Source of the DNA: Alligator mississippiensis
Lineage: Eukaryota; Chordata; Crocodylia; Alligatoridae
Assembly (NCBI RefSeq): GCF_030867095.1
Contig: NC_081831.1
Span: forward strand, 68,896,716 to 68,960,715
Reading direction: 5' to 3'
DNA: 64,000 nt
Positions 1 to 12,025 of this stretch are shown here, in pieces. Each line of letters opens with the position of its first letter. Within the stretch, counting starts at the first letter, position 1. A program made the translations under genes and the position numbers. Under the pieces are notes generated by a model that had not been told where the DNA came from, ran no database searches, and saw only the letters and a list, made by a program, of their open reading frames with translations.

Positions 1-34
<34 letters not shown>
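1..34. repeat. (GT)n microsatellite
   Basis: Seventeen uninterrupted GT units open the window, so the array probably continues to the left. It is a simple dinucleotide repeat; the short open frame across it (CVCVCV) is an artefact. Confidence 0.97.
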
Positions 35-37
<3 letters not shown>

Positions 38-1066
38 AGTGTTCAGTTTCCAACTACCCACCACAATTTCTACATCAATTACTATTGCTGTGTCTCAGCA
101 ATGCTGAAGACACCAAGAGTTCTGGCAATGGTAGAACACCGGGATTTTCCCTTAGAAGATAAAGAACTTCTGTTCCCCTGGAAGTATTTGATCCATATCT
201 AACTAAAACCAGCATTAAAAAAAAAAACAAAAGAAAACAATTAACCACCCAAAAAAGGAAAAATCTATAGCTCAGTTCTGACATTCAAGTCCATTCTTTA
301 ATAAAAGACAAGTATTCCCCATTAAAAGCAAGGAAGAAGCAGAGCAAACAGCCCCATCCATTTAAGTATTACTCAGAAACTAGTACTGTAACCATCGCAA
401 AAGGTTAAGACCGGAGGAGATGGTGGCTTATTTGGGTTCTCCACAGGCCCCTCCATTTCTATCTTCTCAAGCATCTGAGATGGCCCTTCTATTTCATAAT
501 GTCTCCTGAATAGTAAAAGGCGGGGGGAGGAACCTACAGCCCAAGCAGGTGTGATCTGGCATGGGGATAAGTGTTACGGAGCTGTCCATGCCCTCCATAG
601 TGCATATGATTTATGTACAAAACCCCTATAAACAAGGCCTATAAGGAATATAGTCAAGCTGTAGGAACCAATAGGTCCAAACTGAAAAAGTTGCAGATCT
701 GGCATCCTGCAGACTTTCAGGTGTCCACGTCTGAACTTCATGCTCTGAACTGGTACATGACTGTATTTAATTCTATCAGCTCATCAGAGAAGCTTTGAGG
801 ATTACTGTGTTGCTTGCTATAAGGTATTACTGTTTCACTGCATGCAAGGGAAGAGTTGCTTCCTCAGCACTCATTGCTCCCACAGGACTTCGTTCCAAAT
901 GTTGTCAGGCAGCACAATCATGTACCACTCCATTGGACTGTCCTGGTATCAAGGCCATGATGACTCAACCTTGGCTAAAGCTCGTTGACTTGTCATTAAG
1001 GCAATCTCACATTGCCATGGCCCGTCATCACACACACTTCAGAGCAGCAGCTGCAAGTGATAAGCC
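35..1066. other. gene-free stretch, presumed GAB intron
   Basis: AT-rich unique-looking sequence with no splice-bounded coding block and no recognisable repeat. It lies downstream of the GAB-like first exon on the minus strand, so it is inferred to be intron. Confidence 0.5.
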
Positions 1067-1074
1067 ACTGAAGT

Positions 1075-1357
1075 CAGTGGTGCTCAAACTTTTGGCTCAG
1101 TGGGCCAGATGAGTGACACAGGGTCAGTCCATGGGCTGGACTGGACCCCACGTGCCACCATCGGGTCCTGCACAGCCTCAGCTGGCCCCCATGCACCAGG
1201 ATCTGATACTCCACATCTCCACATGCTAAGATTGGCTCTAGGGCCCCATGCTGCCCCTGCCCACCCCACATGCTGGGATCAGGTCCCATGCCACCCTCTG
1301 GGCCCTGTGAGGTAGATGACAGTGCTCTGGCCAGCAGGCCAGGGGTTGAGCACCCTG
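1075..1357. mobile_element. hAT-like MITE
   Basis: The left end reads CAGTGGTGCTCAAAC and the right end, inverted, reads CAGGGTGCTCAACCC, so the ends are imperfect terminal inverted repeats of the hAT 'CAGTGGTTCTCAA' style. Flanking octamers ACTGAAGT (1067-1074) and AATTAAGT (1358-1365) agree at 6 of 8 positions, as expected for an old 8-bp target duplication. The interior is GC-rich and non-coding; the open frames over it (about 1074-1430) are chance. Confidence 0.6.
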
Positions 1358-2184
1358 AATTAAGTCTATTCTGAAGCAAACTGATCCCTGATACCAAACT
1401 TTACTTCTACCATAACCATCAGCAGCCACAGCCCTGCACTTGAGTTTGCTTTCTCTTACACTAGTCTTATTTCTATTCTAAGCACACATGAAATTTTAAC
1501 AATCTGCCCCCCCCTAAAACCACCTGCTAACTGAAAAATCAGCAATGCTATTCTCCTGCCGAGTTGCTGATCCCACTACTAGAACAAGTAAACCCAGATG
1601 AACCAGTCAACCTGAAACTTGCCTGTGGGAGCAGAGTAATTTCAAAAGGGGGATAAGTTTGTTACTATCCAAATATTTATGCAGTTCAGGTTGCCAATAT
1701 GCATGCAAATCATTTGTCTGGAAAGGGTGCCGAGACGGCATCTGAATGTTACAATTCCCTAAGTTCAGATCCACACTTTCACTATTTTAAGACTCTTAAC
1801 ACATCATATCAATTCTATTTCTCCACGTGCTCAGCTCAGTGCAACTGATGCTCCCCCCAGCAGAGTCTCCCTGCGCTCAGCCACAGCTAGAGACAGTGCT
1901 CATCTTTTTAACTTGCTTTACTTGTAGCTTTGCAGCAGGCTTAAGCTAAGCAGCCAGCTGAAGACCAGGTAGCCAGATGCCTGCCTCTCACTACCGCAAA
2001 GCCTTCAACAGAAAACAAAAAGGTGTAAGAGTTTATGTTACTAACTGCCAAGTGTCCGAAGCTTGCACACATTAGGAACCTTCTTTCTGTGCCTACCTGC
2101 CAGAAGCAAAATGGAGGAGGACTCCTACCTTTTAGTCCAGGCCACAGCACTTGCCTGGGGAGCAGGCAAGGCAGATTCTAGCCC

Positions 2185-2275
2185 CCCTTCACCCGGAGAG
2201 GGTTTGAACCTACATTTCCTGTAGCCTAGTCAAGTGCTCTCACTATCAAGTCACACACGAGGCACTACACAGTCC
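2185..2275 (-). repeat. tRNA-derived SINE-like fragment
   Basis: On the minus strand a B-box-like GGTTCAAACCC (plus 2203-2213) lies downstream of a tRNA-like stretch TAGTGAGAGCACTTGACTAG. This spacing resembles the tRNA head of a SINE or a decayed tRNA pseudogene. No clean cloverleaf acceptor stem was seen, so it is not called as a functional tRNA. Confidence 0.4.
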
Positions 2276-2289
2276 TACCCAGCACTGGA

Positions 2290-3619
2290 AACTTACCCAG
2301 TAGACATCCAGAAAGGGAAGTTATGCAGGGCAAGGAAGAAGTACACAAGTTAGAGAATGGCTGTCTCAAAAGGAGGGGGGGCATGGAGTCGAATCCTGAT
2401 CCCAGTCCCTGCCTGTAGTAGGACAGAAACTATTCCACTACTGTTAATGAATGTCAAGTACAAGCTGCAGAAGAGCCACGGGGTGCAGGGCCCCTACCAC
2501 TCCAGCCTGGGTATTTAAATCTATGATGTGATTTACAAAGATTCAAATCTATGATGTCATCATACTCTGTGCCATTTAGACTTTTCCCGTCCACAGAAAT
2601 GTTAATGCATAAAGGGGATTATAATCAAAAGCAAAGCCTAAATGTGAACCAACAACATGACATTAACAGAACTTGTGCTTCTTTGTTGCACTACCTGTTG
2701 TGTACCTCACTATCCAGTCATCACCTAGTCATCACCAATACATTTCTATATTTTACACACATATTTATACAATTGGGTGTTAAGAGTCAAAATTTCAGGA
2801 CTGTCTAAAATTCCATCCTTAGGCCACAAGATCATTGGGGCTGAGACCACATTTGTATTTTAGGTGAGACATGCTTGTGGAACTCTGCCAACACCCAAAA
2901 GAAACCTCTGACTTGATCGTGCTTGCTGACCTGTGTGGGTTAGATTTCACTTCACTGGAAAGTTGTGGATTTTCTTCCTAATTCATAAAAAACCTAAATG
3001 CACTGTATTGTACAATACAATGTATTTTGCATGCTTGGGGCTTGTCTCGTAAAGAAGTTGCACGAGTTTAATTTAGAATCAGTTTAGTTAAATTCAATGA
3101 TAATGGATCTTGTACAATAGTAGTTGGGCAGAGGCAAGACCAAAAGGGACATCAACTGTCCAATGCAATCAAAGAGATAGATGAGGCAGTTGGCTTTAGT
3201 GACATGAGTACTGTAGAGACCTGAGGTGAGAATCATACAGTAATAAACGCAGGGTGCTAGGGCACTCTCCACAAAGTACAAGTCTATAGTATTCATGGTT
3301 TTGTAGGATAAGGACTGGTTCTACTCCCACTGACAGGAACAGAGACTTGCTCTTCGGCAGGTGAAGTATCATTAAAACTACAGCAATGAAGCTGGTTTTC
3401 CATTTTGTTACAAACTCTCTAAAGTTGTCTCAGTTTCACTAAAAGAAGTGGGAGTCAAGGCCTGGTCTCCACCCATAACCCCAGCCTCAAGCCAGATGGC
3501 CCAGAAGGTTGGCATGGGCTAAACACACTTACTTTTACAGTCCACAGAACACAAAGCAGTGAGGTGGTGGGAATCACCTCCATTTGTCTTTGACCCTACC
3601 TTCCCTGAATGACCAAGTC
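2290..3619. other. gene-free stretch, presumed GAB intron
   Basis: No coding exon or clear element seen. Short open frames at 2551-2808 (plus) and 3084-3296 (minus) lack known motifs and exon borders. Confidence 0.5.
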
Positions 3620-3627
3620 AGCTAGGG

Positions 3628-3850
3628 CAGCGGTTCTCAAAGTATTGCACCTTACGTCCCACCAACCATTTTGTCAAAAAACCCCGGTCCCACCATGATA
3701 CAAACAAAACCCCACTGTTTGAGATATCCATCGATTCATCTGTTTGAAGTGCAAACAACTTTAATTTTTTTCAATCGGGCTATGAGCTGAAGTCCCACCT
3801 GCATGACCTTCGAGTCCCACCAGACATGTCCTACTGGTTAAGAAACACTG
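3628..3850. mobile_element. hAT-like MITE with perfect 8-bp target duplication
   Basis: The element begins CAGCGGTTCTCAAAG and ends TGGTTAAGAAACACTG, the inverted form of a CAGTGTTTCTTAACC end. The octamer AGCTAGGG lies directly on both sides (3620-3627 and 3851-3858). An 8-bp duplication plus CAGNGGTTCTCAA-type ends is the hallmark of the hAT superfamily (Charlie-like). At 223 bp with no transposase it is non-autonomous. Confidence 0.85.
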
Positions 3851-4579
3851 AGCTAGGGGATGGCCTTCAGCTTGAGCTTGAGCTCCAAAGCAGGGCTCAA
3901 GCTTATGCTTCTGGAAGCTAAAGGAGATGTCAGAACTGCTCTGCCACTGTGGCTCATCCTCCATCTCACCAGGTCACTATTGTTGATTATGTGCCACTTA
4001 GAGACCACAAATGAGACCACGGCTCCAGTGTTTTTGGCACTTTACATGCAGAGAGAAAAAGGACATGAAGGGTTTTCTCTCCCCCAAAAATAATCCTAAG
4101 GGGAAGTCTTGGGGTAGCAGCTTCCAGAGAACCAGAGCCTCCACCCCAAGGTCAACACTGAGTTGCACCCAGAAATTTGTAGTTTCCTTTCCCCCAGTCT
4201 GGGGATGAAGAAACAGGAGAGACACCTAGGAAAGGAGAGTCAAAATTATATATTTTTCCCTAACATGTCCCAAGTGTCACCTCTGACCCAGCTTTCTATT
4301 TCTGGCATGGACTAGGACTCTCTTTATTTATTTAGCAGCCTACACACTACTATGGCAACACAGCAACCATATTTTTAGTTGTCAATTTGAAAAAAGAGAA
4401 CATGTTTTTTGAAGAAAACGGTTAAAGAATATCAGTTCAACAGCCTTTTAATAATGCTTTCATTTTCCTTTCAGAGCCCAGTGTTACTATTTCCAGTTTG
4501 TGCAAGTATGGCAGGGAACGATGCATATGGACACACAGCACTGCTGCAACCATGATGCCATCACGAAGGCTGTTCCCTA

Positions 4580-4594
4580 TACACACACACACAC
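4580..4594. repeat. short (CA)n tract
   Basis: Seven to eight CA units inside otherwise unremarkable sequence (3859-4824) that holds no recognised gene or element. Confidence 0.8.
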
Positions 4595-4824
4595 AACTCT
4601 CCCTTCATCCCCTCTCCCTTTATTTTAAGGACATTTTAACCTGACCATTTCTCAGTCTCAAGCTAGAGGAGAGGTGTTTCAGATGAGTCTGAATTAATAA
4701 TAGAGGAAATAATAATGGAGAAAGATTTTTTTTCTAAAAAGAAAATTCTCCTTTATATGACCAAGGTGCTTTTAGATGCTCCAAGTCATTTAATTATTTA
4801 GAGGTAAAAAAAATTAAAAACTGT

Positions 4825-5065
4825 TTTGAGTGAGTTGGGAGCTTAAGCCCCTTTTTCAAAAGGCATTTTGGAGTCTAAATTCCATGGGCTTCCAATAAAA
4901 GCTGATCTCAAAGACTAGACTTTAAAACTATTTTTGTCCTTAAGGATTCAGAGAGGTGTCCACTGGGATTTTTCAAAATGTTTTCAATTTAGAGAGAATT
5001 TGGTGCCTAAATGCCTTTAAAAATCTGGCCCCTAAGTCACTTGAGCACTTTTGAAAGCTTTATCC
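4825..5065. repeat. ancient interspersed repeat ('CCTAAGTCACTT' type)
   Basis: Blocks such as GAGTTGGGAGCTTAAGCCCC, TGCCTAAATGCCTTT and CTAAGTCACTTGAGCACTTT resemble a diffuse, old sauropsid repeat rich in 'cctaagtca' and 'ttcaaaa' words. Attribution is from pattern memory, without a database search. Confidence 0.4.
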
Positions 5066-6316
5066 AAGGCCCAACCAAGAGCTTAGATGGACGTTTTATT
5101 AGGAGGGGTTCAGACTGCTGTACTTATTAAAAGTGAGACTCCTTAAGGTTGTGAAACAGCCTCTATAAATATTAGTAAACAACATAGATAGGGTAGCAGG
5201 ATTAATAAGGAGTGCCTCATGAGAAACTGGCTCTTCACTGCTACTGTAAACTTTGCTGGCCTCTCCTTAGTGTTTTCTTCATACCTGTTCATCCATGCAC
5301 AACTCTTCTGAACTCTAGTGACTTTTCTTTGGAATCTGTGACAGATCCTAGAAATAATATTTCATACCATTTATAAATCTGCAGCTTTTCGAGTTTCTAA
5401 GTTTGTGTTCTCACAAGTAACTAACTCAAGAATTGTGTAAACTCAGTGGTTACACTGCTGCATTGTAATGGCCACAAGTATGGTCATGAACTATTTTTAT
5501 TCCCAACGGCTGGATTCTCCTTGGCTTCAGAAGTGCTTGTCATCTTGGAGATACAGCTTCACAATTGCAAAATCCTCGAACTTCTACAAAGAATGCGTAG
5601 GTCTTGAAGGCAGAAACAGTTCGTTCACAAGCTCTTCTTCTAAATTTACAATAGTTGTGAGTTTAAAAAAGGACTCAATTATGACCCCACTAAGTCTGTC
5701 AAAGGAGTTTATGTAATCTGCAATCACTGACACATGGCATTCACAGAATTTATAATGTCTGCCAAAGATGAAGCTTACAGCCATCCTCAGCTCAACATTT
5801 ATGGAAAGAAGAAAACCATAAGATTTTATAACATTATTTATGAAGTCTACTTCTGTTTAAATCAATCCTTTAATTAATATAATTTAAAATGGCATAATGG
5901 CAAATATTTTGTTTAGATTTCTGCAAGAGGAACTGTAAGAGTAAGAACAAAAAAACAGATTTAAATTTAAGAAAGAAGCAAGGATTTCTTATGGTGATAA
6001 CTTTCACTGGACCAGCTGTTTAATTAAATTCAATAGGAAAAGAAATACCACGAGTGACTAAGAAGTTATCTAACTGTATAACTGGCCCAGTAAAAGGTAT
6101 CAGCTTAAGAAATCCTTGCCTCTTGAATACTACCTGAATCATCATGGCTACAATATCATTGTAACACTATCATTCAAATTTAAGGAGTTCAACAATTGGT
6201 ATTTCTATATGCAAAAAAAAAAAAAATCAACATTATTCATCTGAATAACATTATTTGACATCCAAATTCTGCAGAAGGGAAGCCCCAGGAAAGGGAGGAT
6301 TGTGACAAACTACAGG
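5066..6316. other. gene-free stretch, presumed GAB intron
   Basis: AT-rich; overlapping open frames on both strands near 5468-5784 have no domain signature. Nothing else supported. Confidence 0.5.
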
Positions 6317-6985
6317 TTTTCATAGATTTCATAAACATTAGGGCTGGAAGGGATCTCAAAGTTCATCAAGTCCAGCCCCCTGCCCCAGGGGCAGGAAGTC
6401 AGCTGGGGTCAAAGGATCCCAGCAAGATAAGCATCCAAACATTTCTTGAATGAGTCCAGAGTAGGTGCCTGCATCACTTCTGGAGGGAGTCTATTCTAGG
6501 TCTTGGGGGCTTGGACAGTAAAGAATTTTTTCCTTATGTCCAGCCTAAAACGGTCTTGGAGGAGTTTATGATCATTGGTCCTTGTTTTTCCTTGGGAAGC
6601 TCTGGTGAACAGATGTTCTCCCAGATCCTGATGTATACTCCTTATATACGTAAAAGAACCCACCAGTTCCCCCCTGAGCCTGCGTTTTTCCAGGCTGAAG
6701 AGTCCCATGGCTCTCAGCCTCTCTTCATAAGGCCTCTTCTCTTGCCCTCTGATCATGCGTGTGGCTCTCCTCTGGACTCTTTTAAGCTTCTCAACATCCT
6801 TCTTGAACTGTGGAGCCCAGAACAAGATGCAGTACTTCAGCTGCAGCCTCACCAAGGCCAAGTACAGTGAGAGGATGACATCCTGAGATTTACTTGAAAA
6901 GCATCTATAGATGCAAGCCCGAGTTTTCTTTGCTTTGCCAGCTGTGACATCTGAAGACTTTCTGCAGCAAACTAGTGATTGCATG
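6317..6985 (-). mobile_element. CR1 LINE, 3'-end fragment
   Basis: An intact 162-codon minus-strand frame (6496-6984) matches the C-terminal part of the CR1 reverse-transcriptase ORF: ACIYRCFSSKSQDVILSLY, LKYCILFWAPQFKKDVEKL, RVQRRATRMIRGQE, PYEERLRAMGLFSLEKRRL and RFRLDIRKKFFTVQ. Downstream in the element's sense lies the typical CR1 3' untranslated region, ending near 6317 in a degenerate ATTCTATGA-type tail (read TCATAGATTTCATAAA on plus). It is 5'-truncated before the RT active site, as most CR1 copies are. It is non-functional; the open frame is a relic of a fairly young copy. Confidence 0.93.
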
Positions 6986-7968
6986 GCACATGCAGGATTT
7001 TGGCAAATTAGAATTTCACAGTCTCTCCTGGTATTTATTTTGCTATTTAATTTAATTTTCCCATCTCTTCTATATTTTATTTTTTAATTGTGCTTTCATT
7101 TTTGCATTGAAAATGCACCATGGAAACTGGAAATGATTCTAAGGGCAGAGGGCAGGTGGGAATCTAGCATCCAGATTGAAAATTGGCAAGTGATGTTTTT
7201 TTTCTTCCCTCCCCATTTCAAAAAGCGCAGCAATTTAAATCTTAATGTGAGGGTGCCCCTGAATTCCTTACATCAGGTATCAGCACAAAAATTAGCCATA
7301 CCATACCATACTGCTCCAGTACTTGTCAGCCCATCAAAATGGCTAAGTACAAGAGTTTGATGCTAAAGTGCTCTGCAATCTGCAATTAACAAGGTTGATG
7401 TTGCCTTCAAAGTTAAACAGCCAATTAGCACAGATGGAATGTGTAATTCACACCTGTAAGGCTATGGTTTCATCAGTTTGGCTGCTTGCAAATTTAGAAA
7501 AATAGAATCACTGCTCCATTAATTTTCATATTGTTATTGACTTTCTCTACCACAACGTCTAGAATCCTTGTAAACTGATAACTTGGGAGCAAAATTATAC
7601 ATCTGTTTTAAAATTGCTCTTTGCATGACTACGTGAATATCCGTAGTTATACATATAACTACTCTTATTTGAGTAGCAGAAAGGTTGTTAAATAATATTT
7701 TAACCAGATTATATTCTGTTCTTTTAGTCTAATCCTAGTAAGTCAATGTGAATGGTACAACACTTTACTATTCACAGATTTAATGACCAGGTATTGCATT
7801 CTTGCAGTTCTATTACACCTCTTCTATACCTGGTATCCTCTTTAAATCTGCTCATGAGTCAGGTGGTTACATGAGAATCTCAGCTTTTCTTTAACAAACC
7901 AAAAATAAAATGAAAAACAAATAAACAAACAGAGAAACAAAAATCCTGGCCACTTTCTCACCCATGGG
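6986..7968. other. gene-free stretch, presumed GAB intron
   Basis: No supported gene, repeat family or regulatory site. AT-rich with short A/T runs. Confidence 0.5.
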
Positions 7969-9106
7969 CTAGGGAGAGACATTCAAAAAGCCTGAGCCTG
8001 AATTGATTCAATCTTTGCAGGTTAGTCTAACCTGCCTAGGTTGAATCAGTTTACAGCTGTACAGACATTCCTGCTGGACTGAAGAAATGCAGGCTCATGC
8101 CTGTAGTGGCTCAGGCTTGAAGCTGGGAAGTGTTAGCGCAGTCCTCCTTTCCTTTCCACAGTGTGGGGGGGGGGGGAGGGAGGAGAAGCATAGCCAGGTC
8201 CTGGCAGGACCTATGATTAGCGAAGGGTTTAAACCCCCCACCCTGCCTGCAGAGTCCCGAGCTTTTCACTGCTCACTGCTCAAGGGGCAGGAGTGTTGCC
8301 AGCCCCCAGCCCCAGGCTAGCACTCTGAGGCCAATGCGGTGGGTAGGGGGTGCAGTGCATGCATCTGTTCATGATACTGAGCTTTTCCAATCTCCCTTTC
8401 CCTTGCTTCTTCATACTGTCTGCAAAACTGACAGGTGAGGGAGCCAGCAGGGAGCTGATAACACAGCATTTATCAGCCCATCAACAAAACAAAAGCCTCC
8501 CTTGGATAGCTTTTCCAAGGAAGGAATGGGAGGGACATTACCAGCTGACCTGTTGATTAGCTCCAAAAAGTCCTAAGTGGGAGCTGTTCTGTCTGCATGT
8601 CCCAGTGAAACTGGAGACACACACAGATACCGCTCAGCATTAACATACCACATGCCTAGGGCCCATGGGGCTGGGGTCCATGCTGTGAGAGATGGGAGGG
8701 AGGGAGAGGGGGATCCCTGCTTGAGCAGTGAGCAGAGAGGGGGGAGTGGGGCAGGAGGAAGCCAGGCTGTGCCTGCAGTCTCTGCCGGAGCTCTGGCTAG
8801 AGAGCAGAAGAGTGAGGCCAGCCCTGTTTTCTAGAGCAGAGAGCACAGCCTAGCCCAGGGCTGCAAAGCATCTGGGATGCTGGGGGACTCTAATTTAACT
8901 TAAACTAGGAAGGGGCCTGGGACAGACATTGTATAAACTGGTTTGACCCACATCAGTTAAGTCTGATACTAAATTCAACCAGGTTTATCTTAAACCAGTT
9001 TCGGCCATTTTGAAACTGGTTAATGTGCATGGAACTTATATTCTGTTACAGGTTCAAACCAGCTTTTGATCACTTAAACTGGTTTATGTGTAATGTCTGT
9101 CCCTAG
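7969..9106. mobile_element. non-autonomous DNA transposon with CTAGGGA termini
   Basis: The left end CTAGGGAGAGACATTC and the right end read inverted CTAGGGACAGACATTAC form a 15-bp terminal inverted repeat with one mismatch, 1.14 kb apart. Inside, repeated 'AAACTGGTTT' words near 8930-9090 form further local inverted repeats. The middle (about 8160-8850) is GC-rich with a G run at 8166 and has no transposase. Flanks CCATGGG and CCATGAG may be remnants of the target duplication. The superfamily is not settled. Confidence 0.6.
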
Positions 9107-9364
9107 CCATGAGGGCAGGATAAAATGTCTTTCCATTAATTTCATTTCAATTTTCTCTTGATATGAATTTGGAAAGCTAGAGTGGTCCGATGCAAGTTGG
9201 GTGAAATACAAAACCAAATGAGGTGGGGCTGTTTTAAAATACAGAACATGAGCAATGAAGTTACTAACCAGCTGAGACGGGGCAAGTTTAGTTCATTTGG
9301 TTAGATGCAATGTTTTGACAATATACATATTCCATTCCCAGTCCAGACAGGTAGTTAGTTGGCT

Positions 9365-9575
9365 GTGGTAGTCTAAAGTGAGGCAGAAGGCAGGGTTGAG
9401 ATATACCTGAGATTCACCTTATAGATTAACTAAATCATAGCTATGTAAGTTTTCTTGAGCAGGAGCTCACTTCATCAAATGAAGTGATAAAGTGTCTGAT
9501 GAAGTGAGCTTAGCCTCATGAAAGCTTATGCATCTAATTTAGTCTATAAGGTAAACTTCTATTTTGCCTCATTTG
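9365..9575. repeat. interspersed repeat with GAAGTGAGCT hairpin
   Basis: Contains GAGCTCACTTCATCAAATGA, then TGATGAAGTGAGCTTAGC and CATGAAAGCTTATGCATC. This inverted GAAGTGAGCT/AGCTCACTTC plus 'GAAAGCTTATGC' arrangement is a very common non-coding repeat of turtles and crocodilians (recalled pattern). A related end, GACTTCAGACTAACACAGCT, occurs near 22423. Confidence 0.55.
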
Positions 9576-12025
9576 TGGCTTAGCATTTTTTCTAATCATA
9601 TTATTTTTTTCAAGATCAGGTGAAAAGTCCTCTCTTTAATATCTTTATAGCATAAATTTGTCTCCTCCTTTCCCTCAAAAAAAAAAAAATTAGAATAATA
9701 CACAATAAAGTGATGGAAAAATTCTGAGCTGACTAATGCAAATGTTCTATTGTAGTGTTCTAATATATTATTGGGTAGAAGTAATATTTTTAGATGCCTA
9801 ACATTTTTCATAGGCTATAAAAAAAAATGTACCACACTGGCACTTGAACAGCTTTTTCCTCCAATATATGTTTGATTGCATCGCTAGGTTAATTATCACT
9901 AACTTAACATTTCCTTCTCCACTTCAGCTTGTAGAACACTGGCATGTTTTTGAAGTCCCTATTTTTAAATGTAGAGAGTGGATACCTTGTGGGTTTCTGT
10001 TTTTGAAAAGAAACCAATAGCTGGACATTCCTGTGCAGTGAAAACATGTAGTCAAAGATTAAATTGGTGCTTCAGTGCTATTCCAGCTCCACCCAAATTA
10101 ATAGTTCAAGGGAAATGATTCTGCTGAACATTTTGATATTCAGGTTGCCAAGAACAGCAATTTTTTTTACAAATATTGTTTCTTAGAATTAAGCCCTCTC
10201 TCAAAAGAGTAAACACTACGTTAAACCACCAAAACATGGTTAAAATAAAAGGTATGACTTACACTCAACCATGTATGAACTTTTAACACTAATGATAGAA
10301 ACCCACCCTGCCCTAAAATAACTCACTGTTATCATTTGCTCAGGGACATCTATCTCTTCTGTGCTCTGCAGTAGAAAAGGATGTTTGCCTTTCTTCAAAG
10401 AAGTTTCCATTTCAGCCAGTCTTCACCAGTGTCTTATTTTTCTTCTCCTCCATTAGGAGGCTACTTCCTTCACAGAAACAAGTTGCCTGATCAAGCCAGA
10501 AACCAACCATAACAGAAGTTAAGTTTTAAAGCATACATAGTTTAAAAGCGCACAGCTCCAGCAAGATGGTGGACTCTGTGACCAAGGACACAGAGTTTGT
10601 TGGTTGACCTAGCCCTTCAACAGGAGTTACAAAGCAAACACAGAGGTTGAGTACATTCAGGGGGCTCATTGCGGCGAGTGCTCTCTGTTACTCTAGGAGG
10701 GCATGAAGGGTAAATTTTGCCTGCTGCTCAAAGGAGTATAAAGCAGAAATAGGGACATCCTGCAGGAAGGCCCTGGGAATAAACAGGCATCAGGAGAAAA
10801 TTATATCCAGATTTTAGTCTGTCAGCCTTTTTAGATAGCTTCCGATAAAGCCAAACTGCTGCAAAAAGACTTGTTCAATGTTACGTAGCATGTGCTGAGG
10901 TTGTCTGGGACAGGATGGGGCTGTCCGCTGCTGAAACCAACCCAACTGCTAGGGAATGACAAACAGTAAGGATGGTATGTTACATCCCAGCAACCTCTAA
11001 AACAGCAGGTGCCAACCCAGGGCAGGTGGCCCCTACAAGTCCAGTTATGAGACACATAAACATTCAGATGCCCCAGGTGGGCTCAACCAGAAGTAGGGTC
11101 TGGGTCGTGTGCCCTAAGTAGGGTCACAAACCATGAAGATTGGGAAGCACTACTCTAGGTTTATTGCCTGTGTTTTGTTAATATTGTTTGTTTGAACAAA
11201 TTGAACTGTTCTTGGTTTTTCTTAGCAGCTAGTAACTTCCTGTGTGTTCTCCTGACAAATACCAGAACTTCAGCAAAAAATGGAGAAGTCATTCTGAGGA
11301 AATAGTTATCCATTCTCATAACTTCTTAAAGGCTGGCATTCAGTGTCTTGACATATATGTGGAGTACTTGGCTTAAACTACCTGGAACTGAAATCAATGA
11401 ATACCACCTCAGCCACTCACTGAAACAATCAAGGATGCTAAAAGCATCTTCAGCTCATGATATTTCTAACACAGAAGTGCCAAGAAGGGTTATGAGGAGA
11501 AATGAAAATATAACTTGGTCTTACATTTTAGTTTAGTTTTCCTCTCGTTCAAGATCTGGACTAGGAATCCTGATTGGATTGGAAAACTCCACTCATCCCA
11601 GTCAAGTGGGAAACTTACCCTAGTAAGGAAGGGCACTTCATCTATTTTTTATTATATTAAAGCTTAAAAGCTAAGGGCCTGCTCCTCAGCTAATGCAAGA
11701 CTTAAACCTTAAATAGAGCTACCCTGGTTCATACTAGATTTATAACTAGAGCTCTGCCCCTTGCATGGTGGGAAAGAAAAAACAACCAGTCCGAACCCTG
11801 ACTGTTAACCCTATGTAGACAAGGTAGTGTCATCCTCCTGAGTGTGCAGGCAGACTAGGCAAATGTCTATCCTGCTTTTCACTGATTTGCCAAGCAATAG
11901 GATAGTGAACTACACAAGGCTGTATTGGAGCTTCAGTTACTTAGCCCCGACTAACCAGATCAGTGTAGCAGGCTCACCTTTCAGAACTTGGGTTGAATCC
12001 TAGGCTTGAGATCCTGCTGTTTTAA
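9576..12025. other. mostly featureless intronic stretch
   Basis: No coding exon seen. A possible small hAT-like relic lies at about 11005-11152 (left CAGGTGCCAACCCAG, right GATTGGGAAGCACTACTCTA), but its duplications are unclear. The minus-strand frame at 10831-11055 partly overlaps it. Confidence 0.4.

Noticed and set aside
2185..2275. Functional tRNA gene
   Set aside because: B-box-like sequence is present but paired acceptor and anticodon stems are not convincing.
6496..6984. A novel host gene with an intact 162-codon frame
   Set aside because: Sequence is the CR1 ORF2 C-terminus, followed by the CR1 3' region.
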